Source: Ostrinia nubilalis
Taxonomy: Eukaryota > Arthropoda > Insecta > Lepidoptera > Crambidae
Direction: 5' to 3'
Assembly (NCBI RefSeq): GCF_963855985.1
Contig: NC_087095.1
Coordinates: forward strand, 16,750,001-16,814,000
DNA: 64,000 nucleotides
Position numbers and translations under genes: made by a program. Below, in pieces: positions 12,361 to 22,956 of this stretch; position 1 is the stretch's first letter, and the number at the start of each line of letters is the position of its first letter. The notes beneath the pieces were generated by a model. The model was not told the DNA's origin. It did no database searches and saw only the letters and a program-made list of their open reading frames with translations.

Positions 12361-12513
12361 CGAAATACGTCTGGCAAAGTTTTCTCTGTGGTGATTTACG
12401 TCAATCCAGCCGTCAGCCGTCGGGCCGGCTCATTAGCGCCGCGACGCGTCAAAGCGAGCTCTGTTTGCCGCCTCAAGTAACTCTTGATAGGCGAAGGGAC
12501 TGACTTCATACAT
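12361..12513 (+). repeat. GC-rich duplicated block, copy 1
   Basis: About 153 bp containing GTGATTTACGTCAATC, GTCAGCCGTCGGGCCGG, CTCATTAGCGCCGCGACGC, GTCAAAGCG and CAAGTAACTCTTGATAGGCG. The same blocks in the same order recur at 12914-13074, about 553 bp downstream. The copies are diverged (several substitutions and indels), but the CpG-rich cores are kept. There is no open frame across it. A duplicated regulatory element is one reading. Confidence 0.75.
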
Positions 12514-12913
12514 TGCAAATCAAAACAAACCGTTTTAGGAATTAATTATGATATTTAAGCAGATCAAATCAAACATTTTAATCTTCTATTATGATAATTA
12601 AAACTGTACTAGCATGCACTAGTGCCTGACATCGATCACACAACTTAAAGTGCCTTATGGTGTGCATAATGAACTTATACCCTCGAATTGCAATATAGCA
12701 ACAAAACAAGATCACACAAAATGGCGGTGAGTTTACTTTAGCCATTTTCTTCGTTTGATTTCCAAAAAATCAGACCAAAGTTTTGATATTTGAAATCAAA
12801 TGTTGATCTGATGATGATTAGATAAACAAACCAAACCAATATTCTTAAGAACGAATAAGAATGCGAGTACCATCAGAGTTCACGCAGCATTGTAAGTCTG
12901 ATATTATACTTTT

Positions 12914-13074
12914 CAAAATACGCCTGCAAAATGTCTGTCCTCCGAGGTGATTTACGTCAATCTAAACCTGTCGGCTGTCTGGTCCGGCTCATTACCGCCG
13001 CGAGTGACGCGTCAAAGCGGGTTCTGTCAGCCGCGTCAAGTAACTGTTGATAGGCGAGGGGACAGACTTCATAC
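12914..13074 (+). repeat. GC-rich duplicated block, copy 2
   Basis: Direct repeat of 12361-12513: GTGATTTACGTCAATC, GTCCGGCTCATTACCGCCGC, GACGCGTCAAAGCGG and CAAGTAACTGTTGATAGGCG are shared with minor changes. The intervening 400 bp and the outer flanks are not duplicated. No terminal repeats or tails suggest a transposon. Confidence 0.75.
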
Positions 13075-13508
13075 TTATTAAAGTACAGGAATTGAAAAAA
13101 AAAGTTAAAAAAGAAAAGTTATATTGTGATTGAATGGTAGCTTGTACGAATAAAATTAAATTGCAGTCTTAACTGTGTTATTTTAATGATACATTTGAAC
13201 ACGATACAGTTACGTATTCATGAAATGACCTCGCCAGTAGACTCTGTACCTCAGTGAAAAGCCTGAAAAAGGTACTCTAGCTTCTATACAGCAAATTGAG
13301 TTTTCCTACAATTTTTAAACTTGTCTTTCGCCTATTAAAATTTTTAGTAAATAAAAATTAATGTATTATTGTAGAGTCGGCCAATTCTAACCTTTTGCCT
13401 CTGGTAAAGGGTGGTGTTCCTACAATGGATGATGATGATTTTGATACATTATTGTTTAGCACGTAAATAAAATATACTGTATTATGCAGTATTAATTATG
13501 AGTATAAT

Positions 13509-14535
13509 ACGGGACTATTCCCACCTCTCGTTCCCACCACTGCAACTCCTGTGTAGCCAGGATCTACAGCTTGACCGCCACAAAAACCCAACCAATGAAG
13601 GTCAAGTTTGTCCCGGGGGAAAGTTAAACTGTCATTGGACCCGCAACGAAATTAATCAGAAGAACATAGGAGGAGTTCGAAATTAAGGTTCGACTTCCCT
13701 CCATTGCAAAGCGGATGACAGGTGACAAACAAAGGTTTAAAACCTTTAAGAAAAAGATTATGCACCACGGACAATAAATTAAATTAAGGGGGCCTATCTT
13801 ATGAGCAATTAGCAACTACCTGCCAATAATATTTTTCACAAAATCGCTTAAAAGCACGGAAATTTTTCCTTGTCGCGACAAGATCGGTGTAATAAATTGC
13901 GGAAACAGATGTATGTTGTATTGAATTAAGCATTATATCACGTTCATGTTTCCAAAGATCACACTCCCACAAGATATGATGGGCAGACTGCTCATGACTG
14001 ACATCATCAGTGGAACACTCGCAAAAAGGAGACGGAACTAGTTTGAATTCGTGAAGTTTATGTTTAAAGTTGCCATGTCCCGTGAGGAACTGCGACGAGC
14101 AATGGTCGATTTCTAACCATCGCCTAGTTAGACGTTCGCGTACATTCGGGAAGAATGTATATAAGTGACGTCCTTTGACTGACGTATCCCATCTTTTTTG
14201 CCATTCATTAAGTAAATCTTCTTCAACGACTTCTCGGGAATCAAATAATCGACTTATTTTAGAACGATCGCGGCTATTTAAGAAATCGGAGGTTATATTT
14301 TCCCTTGATGCGAAGTACATAGCCGCACGCTTTTGTACCTCTAAGTCGACCGGCAGTACACCAGCCAGGACTGGCAGAGCCTCCGTGCTCACAGTTCTGT
14401 AAGCTTTGCAAAGAAAAATCAATGCAAGGCGTTGACTTTGGAGTAGTTTCCGTCGAGCGGCTCCTATAGTAGCTCTGTCAGCCCAAACTGGTGCACCATA
14501 GCAAATGGAGCTTAAATAAGTGGCCGAATATATTA
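13509..14535 (-). mobile_element. 5'-truncated R1-clade LINE with 16-bp target duplication
   Basis: This minus-strand insertion comprises the C-terminal part of an R1-clade reverse-transcriptase frame (13799-14527) and about 290 bp of 3' untranslated sequence ending near GGGAATAGTCCCGTAT. It is bounded by TAATTATGAGTATAAT (13493-13508) and TAATTATGAGTATTAT (14536-14551), which match at 15 of 16 positions. The 3' untranslated segment also occurs alone at 24792-24976. The element is not in ribosomal DNA, unlike classical R1. Confidence 0.85.
13799..14527 (-). pseudogene. R1-clade LINE ORF2, C-terminal fragment
   Basis: This is a fragment of the second reading frame of a non-LTR retrotransposon, read on the minus strand. 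The open part starts just inside the 5' truncation and runs about 240 codons to a stop at 13799. Visible in order: YGAPVWAD near the start, AYRTVSTEALPVLAGVLPVD (the conserved R1-clade block after the reverse-transcriptase domain), RRWLEIDHCSSQFLTGHG, and then a Cys/His knuckle with C-x-C followed by SAHHILWEC. These motifs are typical of the R1 clade, which includes R1, TRAS and SART. The endonuclease and catalytic reverse-transcriptase domains are missing, so it cannot be autonomous. The remaining frame has no stop, so the insertion may be fairly young. Any ATG within it is incidental. Confidence 0.88.
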
Positions 14536-14551
14536 TAATTATGAGTATTAT

Positions 14552-15020
14552 GACTTATTAACACAGAACAACTAAAGTACTTCTTAATGCCTTCAAAGCT
14601 GTCTCTTAGCCTAAAACGTCAACTGTCGCTTGGCGGCGACAGGCGGCATGATAAATAGTCGCGCTGATTATTTGGTCTCGTCTCAGTCTTTTTCTGGCAC
14701 AAGCTGACAAACAACACGAGTGCTAAGGACTGACATGAATAACGTTTAGTGTATAGAAGTTGTGGTGTAATGGATTACCATTACCGTTCAATTATGAACT
14801 AGTTGTTTTTTTAATGCATAACAAGGCAGGTATTTGACCGCAATCGCAGCTGGTGTTAAGTGAGATGCAATCTAGGATGGTACTTATCTGCCCTGTAAGT
14901 TCTTATTCACTCTCGCCTAGAAAAGGCCCCGATTAAGCAGCGTATTCCAGTACCTAGCTGTTCGCATTATAAAAGAGTTATCGAAACTTTTATAAAAAAA
15001 AGCCTTTATTTCTTATTTTC
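14552..15020. other. Short stretch with a dispersed-repeat fragment
   Basis: About 14818-14960 contains AGCTGGTGTTAAGTGAGATG, CAATCTAGGATGG, CTCTCGCCTAGAAAAGGCCC and GCAGCGTATTCCAG. I recognise this as a degenerate dispersed lepidopteran repeat, probably a LINE 3' end. The remainder shows nothing. Confidence 0.45.
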
Positions 15021-15330
15021 TGTGGTCTTGGTCAAGTGGTATGACCACTTGCTTCAGAATCAAAGGTCCCGGGTTTGATACCCGATGGGGGAATTTACCT
15101 ACTTCTCAGCTTGATTGGTGGTAGGGATTGTTCTAAGTCCACCTGGCTAGCTACCACCATCTTACCTAAATCTGTCGCCATAACAATAAATATTATTAGT
15201 ATTTGTGTGTTCCGGCAGTTGGAGGTAAGATAGTCAGTTCCTGGCTGAGGATTCCAGGTGAAGCTCGCTTCCACCTTCATTCCTGATCGTCACTTTCCAT
15301 CAAGTGTGATGCAAGTCAAGATCAACAAAA
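15021..15330 (+). mobile_element. tRNA-derived SINE (degenerate)
   Basis: The head carries RNA polymerase III promoter-like boxes: TGGTCTTGGTCAAGTGG resembles box A and GGGTTTGATACCC resembles box B (GGTTCGANNCC). The body then reads TTGGTGGTAGGGATTGTTC, CCACCTGGCTAGCTACCACC, TGTGTGTTCCGGCAG and CTTTCCATCAAGTGTGAT, a module order I recognise from lepidopteran SINEs. No intact cloverleaf can be folded from the head, so it is not a tRNA gene. The twin-primed RTE copy inserted just downstream at 15366. Confidence 0.75.
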
Positions 15331-15365
15331 GATAGCATGGTATTTTCCACAACACAATCCAATTT

Positions 15366-15579
15366 CCCGCGACCTTTATCAAATCGTCGGTCCACCTACT
15401 AGGAGGCCTGCCCACGCTACGTCTTCCAGCCCGTGGTCGCCACTCGAGAACTTTCTTGTCCCAACGGCCATCGTCTCTACGAGATATGCGTGGATGCTGG
15501 ATGCGGACAGAGCAGGACCGTTCATTATGGAAAACCTTGGGGGAGGCCTTTGTCCTGTGGACGTCATTTGGCGGAAATG
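15366..15579 (+). mobile_element. Twin-primed (5'-inverted) RTE-like LINE fragment with perfect 12-bp target duplication
   Basis: The right half, from about 15488, is plus-oriented (reads WMRTEQDRSLWKTLGEAF, then the CGTCATTTGG tail). The left half, 15366 to about 15490, is the immediately upstream part of the same frame in the opposite orientation (reads on the minus strand RRDDGRWDKKVLEW and GRPPSRWTDDLIKVAG). ACAATCCAATTT stands at both borders (15354-15365 and 15580-15591). One insertion with an inverted 5' part is the known signature of twin priming. Confidence 0.9.
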
Positions 15580-15591
15580 ACAATCCAATTT

Positions 15592-16868
15592 ATCTCTCTA
15601 CCAAAATTTACTGAAATTGGTTGTAAGCACAACTACAACATTGATTTAAAGGACGTTAAAATGTAATAAGCCAGCATTACTAAAATATTTTCTTTCGCAT
15701 TGATAATATCGGTCGTTTTGCATTTATAATTAATGTGTAGACATGTCCGGCACTTATCCAGTTTAATACCTTTGGGAAAATGACCACTTTAATGTTGACA
15801 CCCTGTATAATTACCTAGACTTAGTAATCACCATCTGTGGTTAGATGAAACATAATTTACGGTGTAGTTATTTAATAATTCATAATGCAGTTTATTACTC
15901 ATAATTGAAGGTGGTATAAATATTTATTTATTAATATCTCACTCGGGGTATTTATATGCGATGTTTTAGCGTGTTAAGTTTTAAGTTATGTTTCATAAAT
16001 CGTGTTTTTTTATAATTAGGGATTATTTTTAAACAATATTGGTAACAAATCTTGATTATTTTTTAGCATTGCATTACACTCGTCACCTATTTCGGTGTAA
16101 GGTAGAGACGACTGGAATCACTTCAATGCATAGATTATGTAGTTATAATAATCTTTGGTGTATTAAATTATTACACGATCGTATTTTGAAGTAGCAATTC
16201 ATTACAAACGTTAAAGAAACAAAACATTAAGAAACAAAAATAGCAATTAAGTAGAAATGTTGTCAGAGACAATTTATTATTATTTTAATCAATCCCGATT
16301 CAATTACGATCTTTTTGTCTTGTCTCGTGGTTGACTGCGATGCATCAAGACCGTTTCATTTTTGATGCAATAAATTAATACATAATTACTTACAAAGTCA
16401 ATAATTCATTACGCTCATTATACTTAAAATAGGTATAAAACGCCTACTTGATATTAAATGTATTAATCATACATTACAGCTGTATCGTAATACTACATTG
16501 TAATAAATTGCCCGCCACCGATACTGAATTAAAATTTATTTAATGACATACCATTAAAAGTTTACAGTAGTCGACACCATTTAATGTTAAACGTTATCGA
16601 GCTTAAAAAATTAAGCAATAAACAGAAAAATAACATGGCCGCCGTAATTAAAAGTATAATGGGTATACCCACAAGTTATGCTCGTAGATGGAGAGATATG
16701 CAGCGTATACAATGCAGAAAGGTACGGTGTAGGCGTTTTGGAAATTTTAACAAAGCCCATAATGTATCCATGGTTCAACGGACACAATGGACACTCTCAA
16801 TTTTCACAGGTTAGTGGGTCAATCTTCAGGTACATTTGTGATTACGATTTCAGTAGGTATGTAAAGTT
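15592..16868. other. Gene-free AT-rich stretch
   Basis: No gene recognised. GTTGACACCCTGTATAA near 15796 resembles the terminal motif of some Tc1/mariner-type elements, but no partner end was found. Frames at 16584-16959 are short and without similarity. Confidence 0.45.
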
Positions 16869-17100
16869 CATCATCATCATCGTTTCAGCCATAGAAAGTC
16901 CACTGCTGATAGAAAGAAAGTCCACTCCCCCAATGATATCCACGTTGACCGGGTGGTAGCGGCCTGCGTCCAGCGCCTGCTACCTTTATGATGTCGTCGG
17001 TCCTTGTAGGTGGACTTCCCACGCTGCGTTTTCCGATACGCGGCCTCCATTCCAGAACCTTGCTGCCCCATCCGTCAGTTCTGCGTACTATGTGCCCTGC
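16869..17100 (-). mobile_element. RTE-like LINE 3' fragment, subfamily a
   Basis: Minus-oriented. At the left is the (ATC)4 complement of the GAT tail, then CGTTTCAGCCATAG, GTCCACTGCTGATAG, the CCCCCAATGATATCCACG block and the coding end (minus-strand reading RKTQRG... and R.GRPT-like tail). AAGAAAGTCCACTCC repeats the preceding block with a short duplication. Both ends are degenerate and the target duplication is not clear. Confidence 0.78.
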
Positions 17101-17899
17101 TTCAGCTAGGTACCCAAAAAAAAAAGATAATTCGTGCTTCGGTCGGAGAATCCTTTAGCTGACGGTCAGACATCAAGGTTGCGATCTCAAAGTTTCCACT
17201 CGAAAGAAGAAATAAAAACCTGACTCATAAGATGATACGAGTAAGTATAAGTAAGTTCTTTGTTTTACTATGGATAGACCTACTGTTCTCTACCATTACT
17301 GTGCCCCACCCACAGATGGCGAGATAAGGCGAAAGTCAGCCGTCGACGCGTCATGACTAATTATAATTGTCTACCCAATTATATAAATTCACATCGCCCG
17401 TAAAATTAAAACACAGCGTTGATGGCACTTTTTATAAAGGAATTAACTGTCCAAAACGAGAGGGTGACTTATAAAAAATGAGCCATAGTGTAAATAGACA
17501 CAGAATAGCCACAAACAGATACAGGAACAGCCCGAGTCATGTTTTTTGTCGAAGAAATGAGTTTTGAATATTTGCTACGTATAATGAAAGCTATAGGTTA
17601 TTTTAGAGTCTTCAAAAGCAATCAGTCCCATGTATTAATTTTATCCTCTTTATACTCGTAGTTGTAGAGTTCTACATGAGAACAAAGGCTCGATGAAGAT
17701 CTATAAGTTTTGAGGAAAATCAGTAAAGAGCAGACTGTATTCAGCAGACTGCTAATTCTGATTATTTGTTACATATCTGGACTCTACATTCAATAAAATC
17801 ATGCAACTATTGGTCTATGGCTTAATAAGTGCCTGAGGTATACGAGCGGCACGAGATGGTGTTTTTGGGACGTCAATCGTCAATCTTTTGACTTCAAAT
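17101..17899. other. Gene-free stretch
   Basis: No gene or element recognised. GTCAGCCGTCGACGCGTCA near 17336 resembles the core of the GC-rich blocks at 12361 and 12914. Confidence 0.45.
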
Positions 17900-18283
17900 G
17901 AAGACCACACGGGAAAAACAAAGAATGTCAAAAAACTACAATTAAGAGAAAAACAGTTTTAAAGGTAGTTTGAAAGTCTATATTTCTTTCATTTTAGACT
18001 CTTTTATGTGAGATATTGAAAAAAATTATTACTGTGTTAACATATGCTTTGCCTGTACTTCTAAAACTCGATTTTTTAAAATAAGTTTTAAGTTATGGTC
18101 CATAATATAACCGTTTCTTACCATGGACAAACAAACACAAATTGAACTATTACAGTTGACCACGATGATTTTACCCAATTCTGATTTTTGAAATAGAATG
18201 TTTCCCTTAAAAGCTAACAGATGGCATTAAAAAGTAAGTTTCACAAAAAAGGTGACATTCATTGTTTTTCCCGTGTGGTCTTC
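17900..18283. mobile_element. 384-bp inverted-repeat element (GAAGACCACACGGG ends)
   Basis: The left end GAAGACCACACGGGAAAAAC and the right end GTTTTTCCCGTGTGGTCTTC are inverted repeats continuing for about 31 bp (then AAWGAATGTCA) with one mismatch. AAAT lies directly outside both ends, so a 4-bp target duplication is possible. The interior is AT-rich and non-coding. Superfamily not assigned. Confidence 0.8.
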
Positions 18284-18824
18284 AAATGTGCTTCAGATTT
18301 GTACGCACTTTCCCGTCAATATTACCGCAATAAAGACATTCTATTCTATTCTATTCAAAATATGTAAATACATATCACCTCTCCCATATTTCAGGCACTG
18401 ATTGACTTAAGCTTTAGACTCTAGAGTCTAGACCTATAGGTACATACTCATTCTCTCTATGGTGGATACTTGCTTAGTACTGAATAGGAATGACTCTACC
18501 ATATTAGATTCAACTACAAAATTAGAAGGGCTACCGTGAACCTTATTCAAATATTGTATATTTTATTGTAATGTCACTAAGATTCAAATTGGAGCCTTTT
18601 GTGGGTGACTCGTGAAGCGGATGCAATGATAAAGCGTTTTCTGTTGAACATAAATATTCATTTGATGTATTATTTTTTGGGGCCGCATAAAAAATGTTTT
18701 GTTACCACTATCGCTTAGCATGACTTATGCATGGGGAGGGTTGTGATTAAAGTTATTTATTGCAGTTGGCCATAGACAGCTTAGATGTATAGAGTTCACA
18801 ATATTTTCAATCGTAGTAACATTC
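18284..18824. other. Gene-free stretch with (ATTCT)n tail
   Basis: CGCAATAAAGACATTCTATT followed by further TCTATTC units near 18336-18356 looks like a retroposon tail with a pentanucleotide run. Nothing else is recognised. Confidence 0.5.
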
Positions 18825-18905
18825 GTTTCAGTCAAATGACGTCCACTGCGACCGGTCCTGCGCTGCCCGCATCCAGGCTCTTCCCGCGACCTTCACCAGA
18901 TTGTC
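18825..18905 (-). mobile_element. RTE-like LINE 3' fragment, subfamily b, internally deleted
   Basis: Minus-oriented: ATTCGTTTCAGTCAAATGAC, CGTCCACTGC, then a jump directly to GACCGGTCCTGCGCTGCCCG and CTTCCCGCGACCTTCACCAG. About 50 bp of the 3' untranslated consensus present in other copies is missing between those blocks. Its tail is of the CGAA type. Confidence 0.75.
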
Positions 18906-19085
18906 TCTGTGTCAAAATCTATTTGTCATTTGCTTGCAAATCACCAACAACAATGTGTTGTCTTCTATTAATCAGCTTAAAATTACATTAGTATTGCCAT
19001 GTACACCTTACGTAGGTATAAACCTTGTAGTCCTAACACTGTTCACTTATGAATCTAGAACCGGCTTCGTAATAAGAGAGAATTT

Positions 19086-19230
19086 CAGTCAGGCCACTCA
19101 CTAGGTGGACCGACAATCTGGTGAGGGTCGCGGGAAGAGCCTGGATGTGGGCAGCGCAGGACCGGTCATAATAGAAATCCTTGGGGGAGGCCTTTGTCCA
19201 GCAGTGGACGTCATTTGGCTTAAACGAACG
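19086..19230 (+). mobile_element. RTE-like LINE 3' fragment, subfamily b, perfect 12-bp target duplication
   Basis: A 5'-truncated insertion running from the coding tail (TRWTDNLVRVAG-like, in a shifted reading) through GGGGGAGGCCTTTGTCC and CAGTGGACGTCATTTGG to an AAACGAACG tail. AAGAGAGAATTT flanks it at 19074-19085 and 19231-19242, showing that this is an insertion separate from the inverted fragment at 18825. Confidence 0.9.
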
Positions 19231-19242
19231 AAGAGAGAATTT

Positions 19243-22200
19243 AAATTACAAATAAAGCTGCACATATTTTTTAACAAAAACGGTATCTGTGTCATACTAC
19301 TGTTTTCATGTTCCGTGAAAACCTGACCTGTTTATTCTTATGCGGTCTCTACAAAGTATGCAGTCTGTGCCACTGGTAGTTGAAATTTTATTCGGTAGCG
19401 ATTGTCAGCTTTTAATTTATGTCTGTTTTTAATATTGTCGTGAATGTGCCACTAATTGACACATCTCTTCGGCATTATTTAATGTCCCGATCGTGTTTTA
19501 TTGCCTTTATCTCGGTTATAAATTAGGGAAACGGAGTGGGTAGTTTTTATTTCCGTTAACGTTATATTTTATATATCGCAATTAATGTCCGACTCGATGA
19601 TTAGTATCAGTTGATTGCTAACTGCGAGTGAAAATATTATACAGTGAGTCAGTACATTTAATTTTCTTTTTACAGTTATCGTACCAGATATTTTGATTTT
19701 GTAATGTTTTTGAAACACCTGATGCTCTTACATAGCTCATCGTATCGGCAAAGGTGTGTAGGACGATGACCGATAGATGGCTATCCTCAAGAAGATATGT
19801 AGTTTTCATGGATAATGCGCTTTAAGACGGGGTGTCTTAAAGCTCTATCCCCAGCATTTTTCATAAGTAAAAGGCTTGCGCCCAGCTTTTGGTAGCTTTC
19901 TCAAAATATCGTCAACCATGAAATTTTAATCTAGGTCCATTGCATAAATTATGAAACCAATGAAACTCTGAGAAATCGCACAAAATATTATGTAGAGTTT
20001 TAAAGAAATCTCATTATCCCCGTATGTATCCAAGTTATTTCAAAAGTCAAGCTTAAAGTTAAGACGTTGCTTGAGACCAAAATTACTTTTAAAATACAGT
20101 TGCTAAGTTTCATATGCCGACGAGTGTAACACCCTTACTAAATAAGGTAAAACTTTATACTGCACCTTATTGTACTTAAGGGCACGCGATTTTTCATTCA
20201 TAACACACGGTAGCCGGTTCAAACGCGTCCGCGATACCGTGGCAGCGAATAAATCACACTCACAATACTCGAGTGAAAAAAATACGAGTAAAAAATCACA
20301 GTGCCACCAGTTTGCTTTACTGCATATGGGATTCGCACTCCGTTGCGTTTAGTGACGGCTGTTGATAATATAATTTAATTGGAACAAAATGTTTAAAATA
20401 TGAAATAACTAATATAGGAAAGTGTAAATTAAAATTTCATTTAACTAATTTACATTACATTTTTAATTAAAAAAAAACCACACCGCCCAAAACTCAACAA
20501 AGCTTGTAAAAATATTTGAATCCGAAAAGTCACAAATTTAAGGTTGTTTACCTCTAATAATTACGAAACCCACTAGGCAAGGTGTCTGTTATTATGGATT
20601 TTTTTGGAATTCTATCTTATCATTCGATATTTTTACTTAAATCGAGATATCCCATTTTAATGTCACACAACACTACTCGTATTAATTTTATCATTGTTTT
20701 CGTGAAACTCAAATTGAGCGTACAAGTTCGCATGCATTTTAAACGCTTTTATGTTTGGGGAGTTGATTTTTATTGGTTCGCACAAGTGTTTTTTTTTTTT
20801 CATTAACTTGCATAACGATACGTTGGTAGGTATGCTCTTAATTCTTTATGCCATTCATTTATTTTTTAATGGTTAAAAGAATTTAGTATTAAAATTAGTT
20901 AATTCATTTTAACTTCTACTTAGTCTGATGAAGGTAGGGAGGGAATATGATCTTCGAATTTTGTAAGAACAATGTTCTATGGCATCATGAACTAAATTAG
21001 TCAATACAACTATGGGTCAAAAAACTGTGTGGAGTATCCATCGGGCTTAAACTTACCCAGGTGTTCCTCATATTATGCACTTTTAAGCCACAGTTTTCCT
21101 TTTATGTTCCTTGAGCACATAAACGAGTACTCAATTCAATAAACTGTTTACAAACTCTCTCAAAAAAGCCCCTAGCCCTCCATCAGGACTATATTTTGTA
21201 AATACAGTCAAAAACTGTAACTAAGGTACAGTCGACAGCACACTAGGCAACATAATTTTGTTGCAAAATATCACCTGTTTATAACTAAATAAGATGCCAT
21301 ATCGTTTGTTTTGTCATCTGTACAATCGACTCTACAAATATTCATCGCAACAATACCGACTTGTCACACGTCACTTGACGTGACGTGACGTATTGTCACA
21401 TGACGGTTATTGTGACAGCCCGTCACTTTGCCGAGGGGCGGTGAGTGGCCCTAGACTGAATCGAATGGTCACTCGATATTTCGGATGGTGACATTGTTGA
21501 TTGATAGATACGTCACTATTACAATAATGCATTAGTGTTACGGTGAATTGCGTACAAAATTATTAGGGTTCATTAAAATTATGGGCTAGAGCTATTTGAA
21601 GATGAATGATGATTATTATCCGACTGCACCAGAAAGAGGGTTATGTTATAAGTCATTATAGACACAAAAATTACATAATTAAAGAGTTTACAAACTATAG
21701 ATTTTGGCTGCACATATTTGGAGTGGTTTAACGAGATACCTACCTATGTATTTTCATTTATACAAAGTTTCATTTAATTGTATGTGTATATTAATTAAAA
21801 TAGACAGAAGTTTAATTCCAGCCAATTAATTCTACCAAAAAACATTAATTTGGATTATTTAGAAGACCATTTCCCTTTTAAACTAACCCAATAATGTCAG
21901 CATTAGCAAGAGCTAATGAATCCGAATTGGAAACGGAAACTATAATTCGCCGAATATTATAATGTTATTAAGATAAAGTTTAATTTGGAAATTCGCAGTC
22001 CAAATTGTTAGTGATAAAAATATCCTTTCACTCCAATAACTTGGAGAGATGTGGTCTTTGGTATAGCGGGTCAAATCAAATAATAGGTTTACTTACACAA
22101 AACAAATTAACATAGGTATGAATCAAAAATTTTATTTTATATAAGAAATTCTATGTAAGTAAATATTTAGTTTAAGATTTAATATCATAAGTTATTTGTC

Positions 22201-22884
22201 TATATTATTTTGGTATCTTAATCTGTTTTCTAAATAAAAAACTACCTCAATTAAACTAGTTTGAATATAAAAGTATTTACCGAAGGCCATGGACTTTTTT
22301 TGCCTAGGTATAATATTTATTATACCAAAATAATTTAACATAAATAAGATAAATGAAGATTAATAAACATACAATTACTTCAGTAAAGAATTTTAACTAT
22401 AAAATAATTTATTCCTTTGAATTATTTTCCCGCTACACACATAAACACACCCTAGATATTAATATGAACGCCACTTAAAATGTAATCAATGTTTAAAATG
22501 CATAATTATCAGAATTATATCGGTGTTAATTTGAGTATGCAATTTTCTGCTATCAAAAACTATAATTTTATTGATCCATAAAAATCTTAATTTATTTGAA
22601 ATACAACATTTTACTGCACAGCAATTATACAATTTATACGGCATGTTTTATTCTCGATTCATATTTGGCAAGAAAATAAAACGTCTATTTGCTGACACTT
22701 TAGTTTACTAGTTTTCTATGCTATAAAAGATTACATACAAAAACTGTGACATTCTGACTATGTTACATACATATAAGATGACTTTCTTTTTTAAAATCGG
22801 TTAAAATGTTGCTATCAGTTACAGCTGTTTATTCACGATGTTGCGTTCCAAATTGTATCAATAATTTCGACGTTCACTCACAAG
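19243..22884. other. Gene-free stretch
   Basis: No gene or transposon recognised over 3.6 kb. The DNA is AT-rich with only short frames. A CpG-rich patch with stacked TGACG motifs at 21361-21425 is listed separately. TTTAAGTTATG runs and poly-A/T stretches are unremarkable. Confidence 0.5.
21361..21425. promoter_or_regulatory. Stacked TGACGT/TGACA motif cluster
   Basis: Within 65 bp: CACGTCACTTGACGTGACG with a further TGACG, then GTCACATGACGG, TTGTGACAGCC and CGTCACTTTG. TGACGT is the core of CREB/ATF-type sites, and TGACAG that of Meis/Homothorax-type sites. Regulatory function is inferred from clustering alone. Confidence 0.35.
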
Positions 22885-22956
22885 TCTTCGGTAGTATAGT
22901 GGTCAGTATCCCCGCCTGTCACGCGGGAGACCGGGGTTCGATTCCCCGCCGGAGAG
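22885..22956 (+). tRNA. tRNA-Asp-GTC: tRNA-Asp (anticodon GTC)
   Basis: A complete 72-nt cloverleaf with no intron. The acceptor stem TCTTCGG pairs with CCGGAGA: six standard pairs and one T-G wobble at position 4. The anticodon stem is CCCGC/GCGGG, with loop CTGTCAC and anticodon GTC at 22918-22920. The T arm is CGGGG/CCCCG around TTCGATT. The internal promoter boxes A (TAGTATAGTGG) and B (GGTTCGATTCC) are intact, and a run of T begins 4 nt after the discriminator G, as expected for polymerase III termination. From memory, the usual insect acceptor is TCCTCGG/CCGGGGA; the T3-A70 pair here is then a compensated change, which argues for a functional gene. It is isolated from other tRNAs in this window. 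Confidence 0.96.

Noticed and set aside
14686..14700. TCAGTCTTTTTCT, identical to the start of insect miR-14
   Set aside because: The match ends after about 13 nt and no hairpin precursor is visible.
15021..15092. tRNA-like sequence with box A and box B
   Set aside because: It does not fold into a full cloverleaf and continues into a SINE body, so it is called a SINE rather than a tRNA.
18825..19230. Facing RTE fragments read as one twin-primed insertion
   Set aside because: The right fragment has its own perfect 12-bp target duplication, and both fragments contain the same 3' end, so they are two insertions.
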